Source: Desulfuromonadales bacterium
Lineage (GTDB): Bacteria > Desulfobacterota > Desulfuromonadia > Desulfuromonadales > BM103
DNA: 64,000 nucleotides
Assembly: GCA_030145205.1 (NCBI GenBank)
Contig: JAQYVZ010000009.1
Location: 1-64,000, forward strand
Direction of reading: 5' to 3'
The notes under the pieces were generated by a model, which saw nothing but the letters and a program-made list of their open reading frames with translations, made no database searches and was not told the DNA's origin. This document shows, one piece after another, positions 17,470-25,709 of this stretch; position 1 is the stretch's first letter, and each line of letters starts with the position of its first letter. The position numbers and the translations under genes were made by a program.

Positions 17470-17802
17470 TTACTCCTCTTGCTGTTTCATGGGAGAGCCC
17501 CAGAAGGTCCCCAGTACACTCTTGTCTTTTTCGCTCAGGATGGCGCCGCGCTCGATCATTTGCTGCAGCAGGGCATCGAGATCTTGATCCTCCCCCATGG
17601 CGGCGTCGACCCGCTCGCGGGTGTGGCAGATAGTGCAGCGTGCTTCAATGGTTTTCTGGAATTCGTCGTTGCCCGGCAGGCGGTGCGGGTCGTGCATTTG
17701 TGAGGGCGAGGCCGCCAGCGCTGTGCCGGCCAGCAACAGGGCAATCATGCCGGTGGCCAGCAGCCATATGCGTTGATGCTGACAACGGATCGGGAATGCC
17801 AT
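17470..17802 (-). CDS. Small exported monoheme c-type cytochrome
   Basis: A 110-residue protein with a signal peptide ending near residue 31 (LLATGMIALLLAGTALAA) and one covalent heme site C56-T-I-C59-H60. A methionine at about 86 in QQMIERG could be the distal ligand. Monoheme periplasmic cytochromes of this size shuttle electrons in Desulfuromonadales respiration. It lies between the PilZ gene and the 84-residue gene with gaps of 26 and 32 bases, an unusual partner set. Confidence 0.8.
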   Translation of the reverse strand: MAFPIRCQHQRIWLLATGMIALLLAGTALAASPSQMHDPHRLPGNDEFQKTIEARCTICHTRERVDAAMGEDQDLDALLQQMIERGAILSEKDKSVLGTFWGSPMKQQEE

Positions 17803-17828
17803 AGATATCCTTCCTTACGACGTGGAGA

Positions 17829-18215
17829 TCAAAGGGTATTCTGCACCATGGTCTGGACCCAATCATCGATCTGGTCGCCGGTTTCTGTCGGTAGATCGAT
17901 AAACTTCAGGCCCATGCCCGGCTCTAAAGAGGATTTTCTTTCAAAGTGTCGTTTCCAGATGACCTCGCAGAGGCAGCGGAAGGTCAGCTTGCCCGGGGTG
18001 GGTAGAGCAATCTCAATGGTGAATTGTTCGCCCGGCTCGCGCGGCTTGACCGTGCTGATGAACAGACCGCCGCGGCTGATGTTCTTGGCGTAGCCGAAAA
18101 AGGTTTTCTGACCGTCTTCACAAGGGATCTTTTCAACGATCAGCGGGGCGCGCAGGTTGTTGCGCTGACTCTTCTGCTCGGCGGAATATTCCGGGGGGGA
18201 TTCTTGTGGCATCAT
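17829..18215 (-). CDS. PilZ-domain c-di-GMP-binding protein
   Basis: A stand-alone 128-residue PilZ domain. The c-di-GMP contact residues are present: the RxxxR motif at R18-R22 and the NxSxxG motif at N45-S47-G50 (NISRGGLFI). It should bind c-di-GMP in the cytoplasm and relay the signal to a partner. Neighbours are a glycosyltransferase upstream and a cytochrome downstream; regulation of the glycosyltransferase would fit known PilZ biology but is inference. Confidence 0.88.
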   Translation of the reverse strand: MMPQESPPEYSAEQKSQRNNLRAPLIVEKIPCEDGQKTFFGYAKNISRGGLFISTVKPREPGEQFTIEIALPTPGKLTFRCLCEVIWKRHFERKSSLEPGMGLKFIDLPTETGDQIDDWVQTMVQNTL

Positions 18216-18253
18216 GGTCTCCCTGGTCGCATCGACACGGCTATTTGCTTATT

Positions 18254-19552
18254 TTAACACAGAATTCCAGGACTCTCTATTGAAAACAGGGTTGGCTGCG
18301 CCTGCTGTTGGCGAACCCGAACGAGCTGATCCGTCAGATCGCCGCTGGAGTCGAGGCCGCACCAGTCGAAAAGGTGATGCAAGGTGTGTTCCGGTTCTTG
18401 CCGTTCGAAGCCGCTGTCGCAGAGGCGGTGCACCAGGCGCAGAGTTTTCAGTCCGTCGAACCAGCCATGAAACGCGCGCAGGCGCTGGGAGGGCTGACCA
18501 TGATTTTTTTGCAGGCCTTCCCAGGTGTTCGTAAAGGCGCATTCTTCCAGGAATTCCGCGAGGATGGGAGAGAGCTGGCTGGCTTGGTCGGAGAGCCGGG
18601 CGGCGGTTGCCTGCGTGGCGCCGCTGACCGTGGACAACCAGGCCTGCAGAAGCTGAAAGGCTTCAACCGGGTAAAACAGTAACGGGGTCTCGGCGGTCAG
18701 CTGCTGCGTGATGTTGCGACCGGTGCCGAAAGGCGTCCGTTCCGAGACGCGAGATGACGGATGGACGCAGGTGCCGCACAGGGTAGCGACGCCGTCGGTT
18801 TTGACCGCCTGTTGCAGAAAATAGAAGTCCTCGCCGGCCCGGCGGCGGTTCATGCCGCCGCAGCGGATGTAGGTCTCGGCGCGGCAGGCCATGGCGCTGC
18901 CGACGGCGGTGAAAGCGTAGGGGGAACCGGCGGCGGCCAGACCGAGGGCGTAGCTGCGGATGAACAGCTCGTAGCGGTCGATGGCAGCCTGATGGCGGGG
19001 CTCGCTTGCGGGCTGATGACGAAAATTCAGAGCGGCGGCGCCGGCGGGGCTGGTCGCAAAATGCTGCCGAATGGCCGCCAGGTAGTTGGCTTCGACCAGG
19101 GTGTCGGCATCAAGGCAGACCAGGATGGGCGATCGGCTCCAGTCGAGCCGGTCCAGCACCAGGTCGAGACCGATTTTCCGGGCCAGGCCGACCCCACCGT
19201 GGCGCTGCGGCAATTCCAGCCCCGGTGAAGAGGCATCGACCCAGGCCAGCTTGAGACCGGGACAGCTGTCGGTCTGCGCCAGCCATGCCAGGTCAGCCTG
19301 GTTGCAGGCGTGCTGCTGTTCTTCGGCATCGTTGCGCTGGTTGATAACGACGACGACCAGGAAACGGTCCAGCTCCGCGGCCGGGTTCGCTGCCAGGCTT
19401 GCCAGGGTGGTTCGCAGGGAGAGCCCTTCCGCCAGCGACGGGATGACGATCGCGCCGTGAAAGCCTTGACCGGAGTGGCCAGCAAGCGTCCAGGGTGCGC
19501 CCGCTGCGCGCTGTCGCAGATAGCTGTTTGCCTCTTGCGGGAGCAGCGTCAT
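18254..19552 (-). CDS. Family 2 glycosyltransferase
   Basis: A 432-residue predicted GT-A fold transferase. The nucleotide-sugar region begins GAIVIPSLAEGLSLRTTLAS, and a metal-binding DxD appears in LVCLDADTLVEANYLAA at about 170. A later segment (GGMNRRRAGEDFYFLQQAVK) resembles the acceptor-side ED motif of GT2 enzymes. I start it at 19552, where ATGA overlaps the miaA stop; the frame is open 21 codons further inside miaA but without a ribosome site. No membrane segments are evident. Acceptor and sugar unknown; the downstream PilZ gene hints at c-di-GMP control of glycan synthesis. Confidence 0.75.
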   Translation of the reverse strand: MTLLPQEANSYLRQRAAGAPWTLAGHSGQGFHGAIVIPSLAEGLSLRTTLASLAANPAAELDRFLVVVVINQRNDAEEQQHACNQADLAWLAQTDSCPGLKLAWVDASSPGLELPQRHGGVGLARKIGLDLVLDRLDWSRSPILVCLDADTLVEANYLAAIRQHFATSPAGAAALNFRHQPASEPRHQAAIDRYELFIRSYALGLAAAGSPYAFTAVGSAMACRAETYIRCGGMNRRRAGEDFYFLQQAVKTDGVATLCGTCVHPSSRVSERTPFGTGRNITQQLTAETPLLFYPVEAFQLLQAWLSTVSGATQATAARLSDQASQLSPILAEFLEECAFTNTWEGLQKNHGQPSQRLRAFHGWFDGLKTLRLVHRLCDSGFERQEPEHTLHHLFDWCGLDSSGDLTDQLVRVRQQQAQPTLFSIESPGILC

Positions 19553-20463
19553 GAGATGTGAGCCCGCCAGTCTTGCAGCAGCCGGTCCAGCGGATCTGCG
19601 GCGCCGTCCAGCCACTGGATCGCCACGCCCTGCTTCTCCATGCGCCGAAACCAGGTGTCTTGCCGCTTGGCGAACTGATGAATGGCACTGTTGAGCTTCT
19701 GGAACAGGTCGTTGCGGTTGAGCTGGCCCTGCAGGTGTTGGGCGACGAAGCGGTATTCCAGACCGTAGAAGTCGAGTGTCTCCCAGGAGACGCCCTGCGC
19801 GTGCAGGGCGGCAACCTCCTCGATCAGACCGGTCTGCAGGCGCTCCTTGAGACGACGGGTGATCCGTTCCCGCAGCTGGGGGCGAGGCCAGCGGACGCCG
19901 TACACGCGCGGTGTCAGCACGGGCAGGGCGAGCGGCACGGCATCCTTGCTCGCTTCCCCTGTGGCAATTTCGATAGCGCGGATAACCCGATCGCGGTCAT
20001 TCAGGTCGGTGCTGTTGTGCAGATCCTCGCGCAGCTGCAGCAGGCGATCGCGGAGTTCCTCCAGGGAAAGCCCGGTGAGTTGTCGGCGGAGTTCCGGATC
20101 TTCGGGAACCTCAATCAGACGATAGCTGCGTAGCACGGCGTCGAGATACAGACCGGTACCGCCGACCAGGATCGGCAGTCGGCCGCGTTGCTGGATCGCG
20201 TCGAAGGCGCTGCAGAAATTGCGGGCAAATTCAAACAGACTGAATTCATGTCCCGGGTCAACGACGTCGATCAGGTGATAGGGAACCTCGCCATACTCCT
20301 CCAAGTCTTTGCCGCTGCCGATATCGAGCCCCCGGTAGACCTGGCGAGAATCGGCTGAAATGATCTCGCCGTTCAGCGCCCGCGCGGCCTCCACACCGAG
20401 GCGGGTTTTGCCGGTGGCAGTTGGTCCGAGGATGACCAGCAGGTTGAGACGATCAGGCGGCAC
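19549..20463 (-). CDS. miaA: tRNA dimethylallyltransferase
   Basis: Adds the dimethylallyl group to N6 of A37 in tRNAs reading UNN codons. The 304-residue protein begins with the P-loop GPTATGKTRLGVEAA, followed by the substrate-binding EIISADSRQVYRGLDIGSGK and the GGTGLYLDAVL motif at about 100. Normal length. It is the first gene of the operon running miaA - glycosyltransferase - PilZ - cytochrome - small protein and has a good promoter upstream. It is divergent from pcnB. Confidence 0.95.
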   Translation of the reverse strand: MPPDRLNLLVILGPTATGKTRLGVEAARALNGEIISADSRQVYRGLDIGSGKDLEEYGEVPYHLIDVVDPGHEFSLFEFARNFCSAFDAIQQRGRLPILVGGTGLYLDAVLRSYRLIEVPEDPELRRQLTGLSLEELRDRLLQLREDLHNSTDLNDRDRVIRAIEIATGEASKDAVPLALPVLTPRVYGVRWPRPQLRERITRRLKERLQTGLIEEVAALHAQGVSWETLDFYGLEYRFVAQHLQGQLNRNDLFQKLNSAIHQFAKRQDTWFRRMEKQGVAIQWLDGAADPLDRLLQDWRAHIS

Positions 20464-20502
20464 AGGCTTCTCCTTCGTTCACAGCAGGGTTGCGTCAGAA
20501 CA

Positions 20503-20531
20503 GTTATAGTGGCACTCGATGCGGAAAGCAA
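20503..20531 (-). promoter_or_regulatory. miaA promoter
   Basis: The minus strand has TTGCTT (20526-20531), a 17-base spacer and TATAAC (20503-20508), about 40 bases before the miaA start. Confidence 0.55.
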
Positions 20532-20609
20532 TCCCGGGGCTTTGCAGTTGCAGCGATTTCTGCTATAAGTGCAGCGACTTCTCATCATTAAGGAGGCCCG
20601 TCGTAACGA

Positions 20610-21908
20610 TTGGCCGTTCACCCTGTCTCACATCGGATCAAGATGCCCGCTGCTGACCCTCAACCTGAGATTCTCCCCCGCGCGGAACATGGAATCTCCC
20701 GCACGCAGATCGACGAGAACACGCTCAAGGTACTCTATCGCCTGCACCGCAACGGCTACTTGGCCTATCTGGTCGGTGGCAGCGTGCGTGATCTGCTGTT
20801 AGGGCGGACCCCCAAGGATTTCGATGTCGGCACCGACGCGACCCCGGCCCAGGTCAAGAAGCTGTTCCGCAACTGCTTTCTGGTGGGGCGGCGCTTCCGC
20901 CTGGCGCACATCTGTTTCAGCCGCAACGATGTGATCGAGGTGGCGACTTTCCGTCGTCAGCCGGCTCTGGAAGAGCTGCCTGAGGATCCTGCCGAACATT
21001 TCCTGCTGGTCCAGAACCAGTTCGGCACACCTCGCGAGGATGCCTTTCGGCGTGATTTCACTATCAACGCCATGTTTTACAATATCGCTGATTTTTCGAT
21101 TATCGACCATGTCGGAGGCCTGGAAGATCTTGCCGCGCGCCGTCTGCGAGTGATCGGTGATCCGCTGGTGCGCTTTCAGGAAGACCCGGTGCGCATGCTG
21201 CGGGCCCTGGAATTCGAGGCTCGCCTCGATTTCACTCTGGATGAGGTCGCCAGCGCAGGCATTCGCGAGTGCGCTCCGCTGATCAGCGAAGCAGCGCCGG
21301 CCCGGGTGCGTGAAGAGGTGCTGGAGCTGTTCCGGCATGCTGTGGCCGCCAAGGTGTTGCGCAGTGCCCAGACGGCAGGCTTGTTGGATCCCCTGCTTGG
21401 CGGTTACCAGGCGGACCAGGCGACCCTCGATTTGTTGACCCAACTCGACCAGCGCACGACGGCGGGGACAAAATGTGAAGAGGGGTTTGCCCTGGCGGCA
21501 CTCTTCCTCAGTAGCTTCCTGCAAAAATGCCCGGCAACGGGTGACCTTCAGATCGGCGACGTGCTGCAGACCGCCAACCGCGCGATCGGCACTTACAGCA
21601 ACTACTTCCGCATCGCCCACGGCATCCGCCATCAGGCCAGGGAGCTGCTGCTCGGCTGCTACCGATTGGGACGAGGGCGAGGTCGGCGCGGCGAGCGGCG
21701 TTTTTTGCAGCACCCGGCAACCCCACGGTCGCTGGAGCTGTTTATGCTCTGGAGCAGGGTCACCGGCGGCGAGCCTGAGCTGGTCGATTCCTGGCGTGAC
21801 GCTCTACGCAATCGGGAGGAGGCGCCCCAGTCCCAGCCCAAGCCGAAAACCCAGCGGCGGCCTCGGCGGCGACGCAGCGGCAATCGTCGGCCGCAACCCA
21901 ATACCTAG
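20610..21908 (+). CDS. pcnB: Poly(A) polymerase / CCA-adding-type nucleotidyltransferase
   Basis: A class II nucleotidyltransferase that adds A residues to RNA 3' ends. The active-site motif is YLVGGSVRDLLLGRTPKDFD, followed by EDAFRRDFTINAMFYN and the RNA-binding head domain (ILGDPLVRF-type region ending RMLRALEFEARLDF). The C-terminal about 40 residues are very basic (PKTQRRPRRRRSGNRR), typical of PcnB and fitting RNA binding. The frame begins at a TTG (20610) 13 bases after AGGAGG; an ATG at 20643 lacks a ribosome site, so the start is uncertain. Confidence 0.85.
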   Translation: MAVHPVSHRIKMPAADPQPEILPRAEHGISRTQIDENTLKVLYRLHRNGYLAYLVGGSVRDLLLGRTPKDFDVGTDATPAQVKKLFRNCFLVGRRFRLAHICFSRNDVIEVATFRRQPALEELPEDPAEHFLLVQNQFGTPREDAFRRDFTINAMFYNIADFSIIDHVGGLEDLAARRLRVIGDPLVRFQEDPVRMLRALEFEARLDFTLDEVASAGIRECAPLISEAAPARVREEVLELFRHAVAAKVLRSAQTAGLLDPLLGGYQADQATLDLLTQLDQRTTAGTKCEEGFALAALFLSSFLQKCPATGDLQIGDVLQTANRAIGTYSNYFRIAHGIRHQARELLLGCYRLGRGRGRRGERRFLQHPATPRSLELFMLWSRVTGGEPELVDSWRDALRNREEAPQSQPKPKTQRRPRRRRSGNRRPQPNT

Positions 21909-21992
21909 CATTCCAAGTTCTGAGCGATGCGTGTCAGCTGGCGTTCAACGTGATGGCTGACGAGCGCGAGCAGACCTTCCCCACCTGTAGCT

Positions 21993-23891
21993 CTAAATTT
22001 CCTTCAACAACGCTTTAAGTTGGGCAATCTCATCTGGGGTCAGGCGACGGTCCCGGAAAATGGCGCCTTGGTAGATCTGTGCGAAGCGGCGCACGGCGGC
22101 GCTGTTGGTTTGTTCGGCGAGTTCATTCAATCCCAGGTGCTCCGGTGCGGCGTCCGGACCGAGGCGGCGGCGCAGCTGCGCTATGAGCCGGGCTTCGGGA
22201 GACAGACGGGTCCTTCTGCTGACCGCCCAGAGGGAACCTCCCAGCAGGCCGGCTCCGGCCAGTACAACCCAGAAAACCGGTGGCAGCTTCCTGGGATTCA
22301 GATCACGGAGCTGGTTGCCGGCGCTATGGAAGATGCGGATCTGGCGTTGCAAGTCGAAGATGACGACCGATTGGATCCAGTAGTAGTTAAAGGTGTCGGC
22401 CACGCGCTGCAGTTGCTGCCAGGTTGTGGGCTGCGGGTTGGCCAGCGCCGTCGAGGCGTTGTTCGCCCAGAGGCTCGGGTCGACGCGGACCCAGCGGTTG
22501 TTAGCGGTCAGCACCTCCACCCAGACATGGGCTTTGTCTTCACTGACCAGGTAATAACCGCCGAGGGCGTTGTATTCGCCGCCCAGGTAGCCGCCGACCA
22601 GGCGGGCCGGAATGCCAGCCAGGCGGGCCAGGGTAACGTAGGATGAGGCGAAAAACTCACAGTAGCCGCGTTGTTTGTCAAACAGGAAGTCATCAACCGG
22701 GTCGTCGCCGCCGGCCAGGTCGGTCTCCGCGTAAGCCAGGTCCTGGTTGCGGAAGAAGTCGGCCAGAGCGCGTCGGCGGGTATCCAGGTCCGGGTGTTGC
22801 GCAACAATCTGTGCAGCGACGGCTCTTACCCGTGGACTGATCTGGTCCGGCAGAGTCAGGTAGAAGCTGCGCGATACAGGATCGAGTTGGTGCAGGGCGG
22901 CGCCGAGGCGGGCGGTGACTTCGATGCTGTAGCGATGGGTGAGCGCCGAGCGGGCCATGAACATGTGGTCCGCGGTCTGCCGGTGGCGGATGCCGGAGAG
23001 CTGCATGGTGCGGTCGAGGCTGATCAGGCTGCGGTCCTGGCGTGGCTCCGGGTAGAGAGTGACCTGGACCAGCTGGCCACCTTCCAGTCGCGAGGAGCCG
23101 GTGTCGGGTGGGTCGACCCGATGCCAGCGGTTGCCCTGCGGCTGGTTGAGGACCAGCACTCGCCAATAGAGTTCCTCGGGTGGCAAAGAGCCGGTTTCTG
23201 CCCGGAAGGCGAGCCGTGTGACACTCGACATGCGCGCAAAGGCGCCCGGTTGTACCACCTCTGACAGCCCGGCGGTGGCCTGGGCAGCCGGATTGAGAAA
23301 ATTCCACAAGGGGTGCCGGGTGCGCGGCAGGATCGTGAAGAAGATCAGCATCAGCAGGAGCGAGACGACCGGCAGGATCAAGGCAACCCGCAAGGTTTTG
23401 AACAGCTCCTGCCTGGGCAGCGCCAGGGCGGGGTCGGTCACATAGACGGTCAGCAGGACCAGGCCGATGGTGACGGCAAAAATCAGCAGCACCAGGTCGA
23501 TGATGAAGACAATGCTGAGGTTGAGCAGAGATGAACCTGCCAGGACGAACAGCCCGAGCACGAAGATCTGCAGGTAGTCGCGGCTCTCTTTGGGCGAAAG
23601 CAGGCGCACGATCAGCAGGACCACCAAGGCATGCACCACCGGTGTGGCGATTTCGTCACGGGTGATTTGCAAAGCCTGTAGAGCATAGAAGGACAGACCG
23701 GCGATTGCAAACAGGGTCGCCGGCAGTCGGCCCAGCAGGTGACGGCCGCGTCGGTCGCTCCAAGGCCCGATCACCACCGCCGCCAGACCGAGCAGGAGCA
23801 GGGGGCGATCGAGGTAGGGAATGACCGGCAGCAGCCCGAACAGGGCGATGCCGCTGGCCAGCAGCGATAAGAGCGTATCAATCCTGACCAT
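21993..23891 (-). CDS. TgpA-like membrane transglutaminase (DUF3488 + transglutaminase core)
   Basis: A 632-residue inner-membrane protein. About six hydrophobic helices fill residues 1-190, a periplasmic transglutaminase-like domain follows, and one more helix near 550 precedes a cytoplasmic DUF4129-like tail. The Cys-His-Asp triad is visible: Cys at about 409 (RGYCEFFASSYVTLAR), His at about 455 (DKAHVWVEV) and Asp at about 471 (WVRVDPSLW). Its start overlaps the DUF58 gene by 14 bases. The P-ATPase/moxR/DUF58/tgpA arrangement is a common bacterial cassette; the cargo of the transglutaminase is unknown. Confidence 0.88.
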   Translation of the reverse strand: MVRIDTLLSLLASGIALFGLLPVIPYLDRPLLLLGLAAVVIGPWSDRRGRHLLGRLPATLFAIAGLSFYALQALQITRDEIATPVVHALVVLLIVRLLSPKESRDYLQIFVLGLFVLAGSSLLNLSIVFIIDLVLLIFAVTIGLVLLTVYVTDPALALPRQELFKTLRVALILPVVSLLLMLIFFTILPRTRHPLWNFLNPAAQATAGLSEVVQPGAFARMSSVTRLAFRAETGSLPPEELYWRVLVLNQPQGNRWHRVDPPDTGSSRLEGGQLVQVTLYPEPRQDRSLISLDRTMQLSGIRHRQTADHMFMARSALTHRYSIEVTARLGAALHQLDPVSRSFYLTLPDQISPRVRAVAAQIVAQHPDLDTRRRALADFFRNQDLAYAETDLAGGDDPVDDFLFDKQRGYCEFFASSYVTLARLAGIPARLVGGYLGGEYNALGGYYLVSEDKAHVWVEVLTANNRWVRVDPSLWANNASTALANPQPTTWQQLQRVADTFNYYWIQSVVIFDLQRQIRIFHSAGNQLRDLNPRKLPPVFWVVLAGAGLLGGSLWAVSRRTRLSPEARLIAQLRRRLGPDAAPEHLGLNELAEQTNSAAVRRFAQIYQGAIFRDRRLTPDEIAQLKALLKEI

Positions 23892-24708
23892 AGGTTGCCA
23901 ATGTTTCGAGAAGGTGTCGACGTTGCTGCCGGCCGGCGGTTGCCGGAATGATCTGTGTGCCGAGTTGCAGGCCGACCGGTCGACCGGTGCGCAGCATCTG
24001 GATCACCAGGTAGGCGGCAGAGCCGATCCGCTGTTCCTGGGTGCTTCCCGGCACCTCGGCCAGGTCGAGAACGACCGGCGTCTGGGTGGTCGCCTCCAGC
24101 ACCTTGACCTTGAGCGCATCGTGCCGGGCGCTCAGCTTCCAATGGATCAGCTTGAGTGGTTCACCGCCCTGGTAATCGCTGATCCGGCTGATGTCGCCGT
24201 CCTGGCCTTTGGCCCAGGTGGGCGTTTGCCCCTGTCTGCCCTCCGGTCCCGCCTGTGACGGCATCGGGCAGGGCCGTGGCCGTGGCAAGACGATCAGGGA
24301 GCCATCCTCGCGCAAGGTTTTATAACGGATAAAGAAATTGATCGGAAAGCGCGAGCGCAGGGTGACGGCCGGCAGGGTTTGCCGACCGCGTCCCTGGAAG
24401 GTGTAGGTCAGGTTCACGCGGCGCGCCTGCGCGGCATCCACGAAAGGGCAGAGTTGTTCAGTGTTGTCGATCAGCAGTTCCATCAGGAAAATCGGCAGCC
24501 AGCGCCTGTGGTTGACGAGCTGAACGCCGAACAGGGCGGGCGTGCCGTCGTAGACCTCTTCAGCCGGTATGAAACGCACGCCGATGCGAGACAGATTCCA
24601 CTTGCCGAGGATGCCGGAGATCGCCATGAACCCGAGCAGGGCGGAGACCATCAGGTAGAGGAGATTGTTACCGGTGTTAACCGCAGCAAACCCGAGCAGC
24701 AGCGTCAT
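23878..24708 (-). CDS. DUF58-domain protein
   Basis: A protein of at least 276 residues with two N-terminal membrane helices (MTLLLGFAAVNTGNNLLYLM...) and a C-terminal DUF58 domain whose core is GQDGDISRISDYQGGEPLKL at about 165-185. The partner of MoxR-type ATPases. The coding frame continues upstream of the first ATG through GLKLTRAGSFYIL, which is conserved at the start of this family, yet no ATG, GTG or TTG is available there. The true start is probably a rare codon near the moxR stop, making the protein about 16 residues longer. Confidence 0.85.
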   Translation of the reverse strand: MTLLLGFAAVNTGNNLLYLMVSALLGFMAISGILGKWNLSRIGVRFIPAEEVYDGTPALFGVQLVNHRRWLPIFLMELLIDNTEQLCPFVDAAQARRVNLTYTFQGRGRQTLPAVTLRSRFPINFFIRYKTLREDGSLIVLPRPRPCPMPSQAGPEGRQGQTPTWAKGQDGDISRISDYQGGEPLKLIHWKLSARHDALKVKVLEATTQTPVVLDLAEVPGSTQEQRIGSAAYLVIQMLRTGRPVGLQLGTQIIPATAGRQQRRHLLETLATYGQD

Positions 24709-24740
24709 CAGGATGTAGAAGCTGCCGGCCCGGGTCAGTT

Positions 24741-25682
24741 TCAGGCCAAAGGAACCGGAGTTTCGTCGAGCAGCGATCGCAACAGCTCCTTGCAGTCGAG
24801 GGTTTCGTGGTCAGCGCCCGGAATCAGGCGGTGAGCGCAGACCGGCAGGAACAGCGCCTTGATATCTTCCGGAAGAACGTAATCTCTCTCCGCCAGGAAA
24901 GCATAAGCCCGGGCGGTTTCCGCCAGGCTGATGGCCCCGCGGGTGGAGATGCCGGCGAGCAGCATCGGGTGGCGGCGGGTGGCGCTGACCAGCAGATAAA
25001 TGTAGTCGGTGACTTTTTCCGATAGATGGATGTCGGTGCGCACCACGCGCCGGGCTGCCAGCAGCTGATCGTGGCTGATCAGGGGGGTAATGTCGCGGAT
25101 GCTGTCACGGATACTGCCTGACTGAATGATGATTTTTTCCATGGTCTCCGGCGGGTAGCCGATGCCGGTGGTGATCATGAAACGGTCCAGCTGGGATTCA
25201 GGCAGGGGATAGGTGCCGACCTGCTCGACCGGGTTCTGGGTAGCGATCACCATAAAGGGGTCGGGCAGGTTGTGCGTGGTCCCCTCGATGGTCACGCGCC
25301 GCTCCTCCATCGCTTCGAGCAGGGCACTCTGGGTCTTCGGCATGGCCCGGTTGATCTCATCGGCCAGCAGCAGATTGTTGAAAACCGGGCCTTCCATGAA
25401 CTCAAACTGGTTGGCGTTGCGATCGAAAATCGACAGGCCGGTGATGTCAGAGGGCAGCAGGTCGCTGGTGCATTGCACCCGGCCGAAGGAGAGCCCGAGG
25501 GCTTTCGACAGCGCCAGCGCCAGGGTGGTTTTGCCGAGGCCGGGGATATCTTCCAGCAGTAGATGCCCGCCGGACAACAGGCAGATCATCGCCAGTTTGA
25601 TTGCCTTGACCTTGCCTTGCAGGTAGTCGTTGGCCAGCGTGTCGATCGCGGTCAGGATGGCTGTGCGGGGGTGTTCAGTCAT
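24741..25682 (-). CDS. MoxR-family AAA+ ATPase
   Basis: A 313-residue AAA+ chaperone-like ATPase. Walker A is EDIPGLGKTTLA at about 39-50, Walker B LLLADEINRAMPKTQSALLE at about 105-125 and sensor 1 MVIATQNPVEQVGTYPLPE at about 145. MoxR proteins act with DUF58 and von Willebrand proteins to assemble or mature envelope complexes. It follows the P-type ATPase gene by 27 bases and precedes the DUF58 and transglutaminase genes, so all four are likely one transcript. Confidence 0.92.
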   Translation of the reverse strand: MTEHPRTAILTAIDTLANDYLQGKVKAIKLAMICLLSGGHLLLEDIPGLGKTTLALALSKALGLSFGRVQCTSDLLPSDITGLSIFDRNANQFEFMEGPVFNNLLLADEINRAMPKTQSALLEAMEERRVTIEGTTHNLPDPFMVIATQNPVEQVGTYPLPESQLDRFMITTGIGYPPETMEKIIIQSGSIRDSIRDITPLISHDQLLAARRVVRTDIHLSEKVTDYIYLLVSATRRHPMLLAGISTRGAISLAETARAYAFLAERDYVLPEDIKALFLPVCAHRLIPGADHETLDCKELLRSLLDETPVPLA

Positions 25683-25709
25683 TCTGTCTCCTTGGTCTGT
25701 TCCATAACA

